Assembly: GCA_002428685.1 (NCBI GenBank)
Contig: DIXL01000023.1
Span: 1 to 10,210, forward strand
Length of the DNA stretch: 10,210 nucleotides
Reading direction: 5' to 3'
Source: Cloacimonetes bacterium UBA6081
Lineage (GTDB): Bacteria > Cloacimonadota > Cloacimonadia > Cloacimonadales > Cloacimonadaceae
The notes below the pieces were generated by a model, which saw only the letters and a list, made by a program, of their open reading frames with translations, ran no database searches and was not told where the DNA came from. Position 1 is the stretch's first letter, and each line of letters begins with the position of its first letter. The position numbers and the translations under genes were made by a program. This document shows, in pieces, positions 7,413 through 10,210 of the stretch.

Positions 7413-7547
7413 ATGAAGTTTAATCCCTGTGCAGAATGTGACAAAGCTCCTTGTTCTATCTGGTTGGCTACCCGAAATCCCGACATCAGCGATGAGGAAT
7501 TTGACGCTGATATCAACAACAGAATTAAGAACCTGTCCAATATATAA
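7413..7547 (+). CDS. Possible small cysteine-rich protein (44 aa) after the Ehr operon
   Basis: An ATG-to-TAA frame of 45 codons begins 19 nt after the HyfF-like stop, on the same strand. The product starts MKFNPCAECDKAPCSIW, with three cysteines spaced C-x2-C-x4-C at residues 6, 9 and 14, followed by an acidic, probably helical tail (DISDEEFDADINNRIKNL). The clustered cysteines and amphipathic tail look like a real small metal- or cluster-binding or redox protein. I recognise no family. The ribosome site is weak (only GAG just before the ATG), so translation may depend on coupling to the upstream gene. It stops just before the MITE-like repeat, so it could be the truncated start of a longer gene. 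The opposite-strand frames here run into the repeat and look spurious. Confidence 0.45.
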   Translation: MKFNPCAECDKAPCSIWLATRNPDISDEEFDADINNRIKNLSNI

Positions 7548-7569
7548 GCTTTGACTTCGCAGCAAATTC

Positions 7570-7708
7570 TGTCGTTCCCGCGGAGGCGGGAATCCAGCCC
7601 TTTAAAATCCCGTAGGGATGACACAAAATGAGCAGGCAGTTACTTGTATTATCTGCGCTCCTCCAGAGCTATTTCAATGGCTGGATTCCCGCCTCCGCGG
7701 GAAAGACA
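7570..7708 (-). repeat. Full copy of the palindromic MITE-like repeat (inverted orientation)
   Basis: The ends are near-perfect inverted repeats of about 30 bp, at 7570-7600 and 7679-7708. Each carries the inner palindrome TTCCCGCGGAGGCGGGAA or its complement. The interior, read on the - strand, contains AGCTCTGG-AGAGCG-type, AGATAAT, and TTTTGTGTCATCCCTACGGGA blocks that match the copy at 9896-10032 in order. There is no room for a transposase, so the element is non-autonomous. It ends about 135 bp upstream of the cold-shock gene and begins 22 bp after the small cysteine-rich frame. As RNA it folds into strong hairpins that could act as a transcript barrier between the operon and the next gene. 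Confidence 0.85.
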
Positions 7709-7786
7709 GTGTGTTTTTACGGCAGAAGATACTTGAAAAAATACTACCTGAATTTCACTTATTTTGCCTTGATACGTTTTTTTTTA

Positions 7787-7815
7787 TTGACGTAATTGAG
7801 TCCTTCGGATTTAAT
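7787..7815 (+). promoter_or_regulatory. Candidate sigma70-type promoter of the cold-shock gene
   Basis: TTGACG (7787-7792) and TTTAAT (7810-7815) are separated by 17 bp. Each hexamer matches the consensus at five of six positions. A run of nine T lies just upstream (7777-7785). Transcription would start near 7822 and leave a short leader of about 20 nt before ATG 7843, much shorter than the long leaders of some cold-shock genes. Confidence 0.45.
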
Positions 7816-7842
7816 GACACAAAGAAGAATAGCGAGGTTATT

Positions 7843-8055
7843 ATGAAAGGAAGAGTTAAGTGGTTTAACAAAAATAAAGGTTATGGCTTTATTATTACGG
7901 AAGAAAACAAGGAATACTTCGTCCATTGGAAATCCATCGTTACCAATTCCCCCCGGGAATTGAAAGTGCTGGAACAGGACGAGTTTGTAACTTTTGACCT
8001 GATGGAAACCGACAAAGGCGTTCAGGCGATAAACATCATCCGGGTAAATCCATAA
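7843..8055 (+). CDS. Cold-shock-domain (CspA-like) protein, 70 aa
   Basis: The product begins MKGRVKWFNKNKGYGFI, the classic start of a cold-shock domain, a five-stranded beta barrel that binds single-stranded RNA and DNA. RNP1 is KGYGFI (12-17). RNP2 reads YFVHWKSI (25-32), with Trp-Lys where most family members have Phe-Ser. The 70-aa length is normal. GAGG (7834-7837) lies 5 nt before the ATG. The frame stays open upstream to 7618 and could be called as 145 aa, but that extension only translates the MITE-like repeat (LDSRLRGKD) and the leader, so I reject it. The likely role is RNA chaperone and translation or antitermination control. A strong terminator follows the gene. Confidence 0.93.
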   Translation: MKGRVKWFNKNKGYGFIITEENKEYFVHWKSIVTNSPRELKVLEQDEFVTFDLMETDKGVQAINIIRVNP

Positions 8056-8084
8056 GCTTATTTACTCTGGTAAACTTCATTCAG

Positions 8085-8121
8085 GGGTAAGAGCCGGCTG
8101 AGCTTGCTTTTACCCTTTTTT
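8085..8121 (+). terminator. Intrinsic terminator after the cold-shock gene
   Basis: GGGTAAGAGC (8085-8094) pairs with GCTTTTACCC (8106-8115), a 10-bp stem with one G-U pair and an 11-nt loop. It is followed directly by six T. It ends only 16 nt before the next start codon. Confidence 0.85.
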
Positions 8122-8137
8122 AGTTGCTAATATTATT

Positions 8138-9808
8138 ATGCCCTATCTACCTATTTGTCAAGCTGATTTACATGAGCGCAACTGGGACTATCTGGACATC
8201 ATTATCGTCAGTGGTGATGCCTATGTAGATCATCCCAGTTTTGCTGCTGCCATCATAGGCCGTGCTTTGGAAGCTGCAGGCTTCAGGGTTGGCATCATTG
8301 CCCAACCGGATTGGAACAGTGATTCCGATTTCATGGCCTTAGGCAAACCGCATTTGTTTTTTGGCATTTCGGCAGGAAACATGGATTCCATGGTGAACCA
8401 CTACACAGCCCAACGAAAACTGCGGCACGATGATGCCTACAGCCCCGATGCTGTTTTTGGCAAACGCCCCGACCGCGCCAGCATCATCTATACAAATATC
8501 CTGAAGCGTCTCTACAAAGGAACGCCGGTGGTTTTGGGAGGGATAGAAGCCTCTTTGCGCCGCATTGCACATTACGATTATTGGCAGGACAAGGTGCGCA
8601 ACAGCATCCTCAGCGATGCCAAGGCAGATATCCTGATCTACGGCATGGGTGAACGGCCTGTAATTGAGCTTGCTCAAAGGCTTGCAAGCGGAATAAAGGT
8701 GCATGAGATACAAGATTTACTTTCAAGCGTGGTGTTTGCCTCAAATCCTCCTCCCCACGATGCCACGAAACTACCCCAGTCAGAATTGTGCAAGGATAAG
8801 GATAATTTTTTACAAATGACGCAGCAGTTTGTGGCCTCCAGCAATTCCGAAACCCTGTATCAAAAAACTGCCGGACGATGGCTAAAACATAACCCCCCTG
8901 CGCAAGAGCTTAGCACCAGGGAACTTGATGCCATATACAATTTGCCTTTCGAATATTCTCCCCATCCGGTGTATCAGGGACATCCCATTCCGGCTTTTGT
9001 GCAAATCAAGGATTCTATAACCTCTCACCGTGGCTGTTATGGAGGCTGTAATTTTTGTGCCATTTCCTGTCATCAGGGCAGAAAGATCCAATCCCGCTCA
9101 GAGCTGTCAATTGTCCGTGAAGCAAAAAGGCATAAGGGCACTATTTCCGATGTGGGTGGCCCTACGGCAAATATGTTTGCCTCAAGGTGCAAGCACGGTT
9201 TTCCGGATAGCTGCAAACGCCGTTCCTGCCTGTTTCCGTCTTTGTGCCCAAATCTGGAAATTCACCCTGAAAAGCAGCTAAGCGTTTTGGACAGTATCTG
9301 CCGGCTACCGAATATCAAACATGTTTTCATTGCTTCCGGCATCAGACACGATATGGCTGTTTCGGATGACAAGTATATCGCAGCTTTGGTGAAAAACTAT
9401 ACCGGTGGAAGGCTGAAACTGGCTCCCGAACACGTTGTCCCCAAAGTCCTAAGGCTGATGGGAAAACCTGATATCAGCAGCTATGAAACCTTTTGCCAAA
9501 AGTATTACACCACGGCTAAAAGCCTGGGGTTAAAACGCCAAATCATCCCTTATTTAATCATGGGACATCCGGGAACCACTATGGAAGATGCCATGGAACT
9601 GCGCAATTGGCTGCTAAAGCATAAAATCCGGGTGGAACAAGTGCAGGAATTCACCCCTACTCCCATGAGTATTTCCACCTGCATGTTCTACACCGGAAGG
9701 GATTTTGACAGCGGTGAACCTATAGAAATCCCAAGTCAGGGACAGATTCGCAAACAAAAAGAACTGATTCTTAGCTTAAGAATACCACTCCATAAGCCGT
9801 CAAAATGA
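8138..9808 (+). CDS. ygiQ: YgiQ-family (UPF0313) radical SAM protein
   Basis: This 556-aa protein has the typical UPF0313 start, DYLDIIIVSGDAYVDHPSF (17-35), then GFRVGIIAQPDW (48-59), GTPVVLGGIEASLRRIAHYDYW (128-149) and DILIYGMGE (164-172). The radical SAM cluster motif is RGCYGGCNFC (C300, C304, C307), followed by ISCHQGR and SDVGGPTANMF (337-347). The Cys-rich stretch 351-370 (C351, C359, C364, C370), ending CLFPSLCPNL, is a further family mark and may hold another metal site. LAPEHV (428-433) and LIMGHPGT (473-480) complete the SAM barrel. The C-terminal tail is short beside E. coli YgiQ (about 739 aa). The reaction catalysed by the family is unknown. The ATG lies 16 nt after a terminator and has no Shine-Dalgarno, but the N-terminus aligns with the family, so I keep it. 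No terminator is visible downstream. Confidence 0.93.
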   Translation: MPYLPICQADLHERNWDYLDIIIVSGDAYVDHPSFAAAIIGRALEAAGFRVGIIAQPDWNSDSDFMALGKPHLFFGISAGNMDSMVNHYTAQRKLRHDDAYSPDAVFGKRPDRASIIYTNILKRLYKGTPVVLGGIEASLRRIAHYDYWQDKVRNSILSDAKADILIYGMGERPVIELAQRLASGIKVHEIQDLLSSVVFASNPPPHDATKLPQSELCKDKDNFLQMTQQFVASSNSETLYQKTAGRWLKHNPPAQELSTRELDAIYNLPFEYSPHPVYQGHPIPAFVQIKDSITSHRGCYGGCNFCAISCHQGRKIQSRSELSIVREAKRHKGTISDVGGPTANMFASRCKHGFPDSCKRRSCLFPSLCPNLEIHPEKQLSVLDSICRLPNIKHVFIASGIRHDMAVSDDKYIAALVKNYTGGRLKLAPEHVVPKVLRLMGKPDISSYETFCQKYYTTAKSLGLKRQIIPYLIMGHPGTTMEDAMELRNWLLKHKIRVEQVQEFTPTPMSISTCMFYTGRDFDSGEPIEIPSQGQIRKQKELILSLRIPLHKPSK

Positions 9809-9866
9809 TAAACCTACCCGCTTATCTTGTTCTCTAACAATCTGATAACCACATTCTCGCTCCATT

Positions 9867-10069
9867 CTAGTGTCTTGTCAGGCCAGTTCTGACCTTGTCG
9901 TTCCCGCGGAGGCGGGAATCCAGCCCAGAAAAGCTCTGGAAGAGCGGTAGATAATATAGTACTTGCCTCAACATTTTGTGTCATCCCTACGGGAATATTA
10001 AGGGCTGGATTCCCGCTTCCGCGGGAACGACATTGCTGTTATGACATATGGAACCTGACAAGACACTAG
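9867..10069. mobile_element. Interval bounded by perfect 16-bp inverted repeats, enclosing a MITE-like copy
   Basis: CTAGTGTCTTGTCAGG (9867-9882) and its exact reverse complement (10054-10069) bound 203 bp. The outermost CTAG is palindromic, so it may be a 4-bp target duplication around 12-bp terminal repeats (TGTCTTGTCAGG). The interval has no gene. Bases 9896-10032 are the 137-bp repeat, leaving short arms of about 13 and 21 bp between the two sets of termini. It is either a non-autonomous element that received the smaller repeat, or one composite element whose outer ends are these repeats. Confidence 0.6.
9896..10032 (+). repeat. Full copy of the palindromic MITE-like repeat
   Basis: Terminal inverted repeats of about 30 bp at 9896-9926 and 10003-10032 share the core TTCCCGCGGAGGCGGGAA; the right one has a single C-to-T change (GCTTCCGC). 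The interior blocks AGCTCTGGAAGAGCG, AGATAATA, TTGCCTCAACATTTTGTG and CATCCCTACGGGA match the copy at 7570-7708 in reverse orientation and the partial copy at 1-102. No coding capacity. Confidence 0.87.
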
Positions 10070-10109
10070 TGTTGTGTCAAACTTAGTATGTCGCAAATAG
10101 TATTGATAG

Positions 10110-10144
10110 GGGTAGGGGAGTTATCCATTACTGGCTCCCCTCCC
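10110..10144 (-). ncRNA. Group II intron domain VI with bulged branch-point A
   Basis: On the - strand GGGAGGGGAG (10144-10135) pairs with CTCCCCT-A-CCC (10120-10110). All pairs are Watson-Crick, and a single A (complement of base 10113) is left unpaired near the base of the 3' arm. That is the position of the branch-point adenosine that attacks the 5' splice site. The loop is 14 nt. Confidence 0.75.
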
Positions 10145-10147
10145 TCC

Positions 10148-10180
10148 GAACCGTACGTGCGGTTTTCCCGCATACGGCTC
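10148..10180 (-). ncRNA. Group II intron domain V (catalytic hairpin)
   Basis: The - strand reads GAGCCGTATGCGG, then a GAAA-type loop, then CCGCACGTACGGTTC (33 nt). This matches the highly conserved domain V, with the catalytic AGC triad in the first arm and GTACGGTTC in the second. The arms pair GAGCCGT/ACGGTTC and GCGG/CCGC around a small internal bulge. Domain V is the most diagnostic part of group II introns. Confidence 0.88.
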
Positions 10181-10210
10181 TCCAGAAAACAGGTTACTCA
10201 TTTAAGAGAC

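Larger units (their letters stand above)
10106..10210 (-). mobile_element. 3' end of a group II intron (continues beyond the right edge)
   Basis: Read on the - strand, this stretch contains a domain V hairpin, a GGA linker and a domain VI hairpin with a bulged A, and then ends ...CCCCTAT. The bulged A (complement of base 10113) has seven nucleotides between it and the proposed 3' splice site at 10106/10105. The intron ends in the AY dinucleotide usual for group II introns. Domains I-IV and any intron-encoded reverse transcriptase/maturase would lie to the right, outside the window. The 3' exon (leftwards from 10105) is non-coding DNA beside the inverted-repeat element, so the intron probably sits in mobile or intergenic DNA. 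Confidence 0.82.

Noticed and set aside
7394..7624. Overlapping - strand frames of 76 and 69 aa (7394-7624 and 7356-7565)
   Set aside because: The longer starts inside the MITE-like repeat and both oppose the more convincing + strand cysteine-rich frame. There is no ribosome site or recognisable motif.
7570..10032. CRISPR array suggested by recurring palindromic units
   Set aside because: The copies are few, alternate in orientation, are kilobases apart and share interior sequence, unlike regularly spaced direct repeats.

Overview
The window looks like part of a strictly anaerobic bacterial genome of moderate GC. Its centre is a tightly packed six-gene operon (427-7393, + strand) encoding a membrane complex of the group 4 [NiFe]-hydrogenase / complex I superfamily. 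The gene order is large subunit, ferredoxin plus small subunit fused in one protein, HyfB-like, HyfC-like, HyfE-like and HyfF-like. The host cannot be fixed from the sequence. A Cloacimonadota-like or similar fermentative or syntrophic anaerobe is a weak guess.

The complex should not be called a hydrogenase. The large subunit keeps the superfamily fold signatures but lacks both CxxC motifs that hold the NiFe centre. This is the mark of the 'energy-converting hydrogenase-related' (Ehr) complexes, whose electron acceptor is unknown. The electron wire is also remodelled: the ferredoxin domain keeps exactly one coherent set of four cysteines for a single [4Fe-4S] cluster, followed by an intact proximal-cluster (N2-like) set in the small subunit. 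The membrane arm has two antiporter-like subunits (HyfB and HyfF types) with their key Glu and Lys residues, a NuoH-like HyfC and a NuoK-like HyfE. Genes overlap by 1 or 4 bases or are 2 bases apart, so translational coupling is likely. My inference is an ion pump that couples low-potential electrons, probably from ferredoxin, to an unidentified acceptor.

The flanks of the operon hold two possible small genes. One ends 11 bases before the large subunit (251-415) and begins with a threonine-aldolase-like N-terminus. The other, cysteine-rich and 44 aa, follows the last membrane gene (7413-7547). Upstream is a long perfect inverted repeat (169-225).

Beyond the operon come a 70-aa cold-shock-domain protein (7843-8055) with a plausible promoter and a good intrinsic terminator, and then a UPF0313/YgiQ-type radical SAM protein (8138-9808).

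The rest is mobile or repetitive DNA. A roughly 137-bp palindromic MITE-like family has one partial and two full copies (1-102, 7570-7708, 9896-10032). The last copy lies inside a larger interval bounded by perfect 16-bp inverted repeats (9867-10069). The right edge carries the 3' end of a group II intron on the - strand, with domains V and VI and a bulged branch-point A. The rest of that intron, including any reverse-transcriptase gene, would lie to the right of the window.
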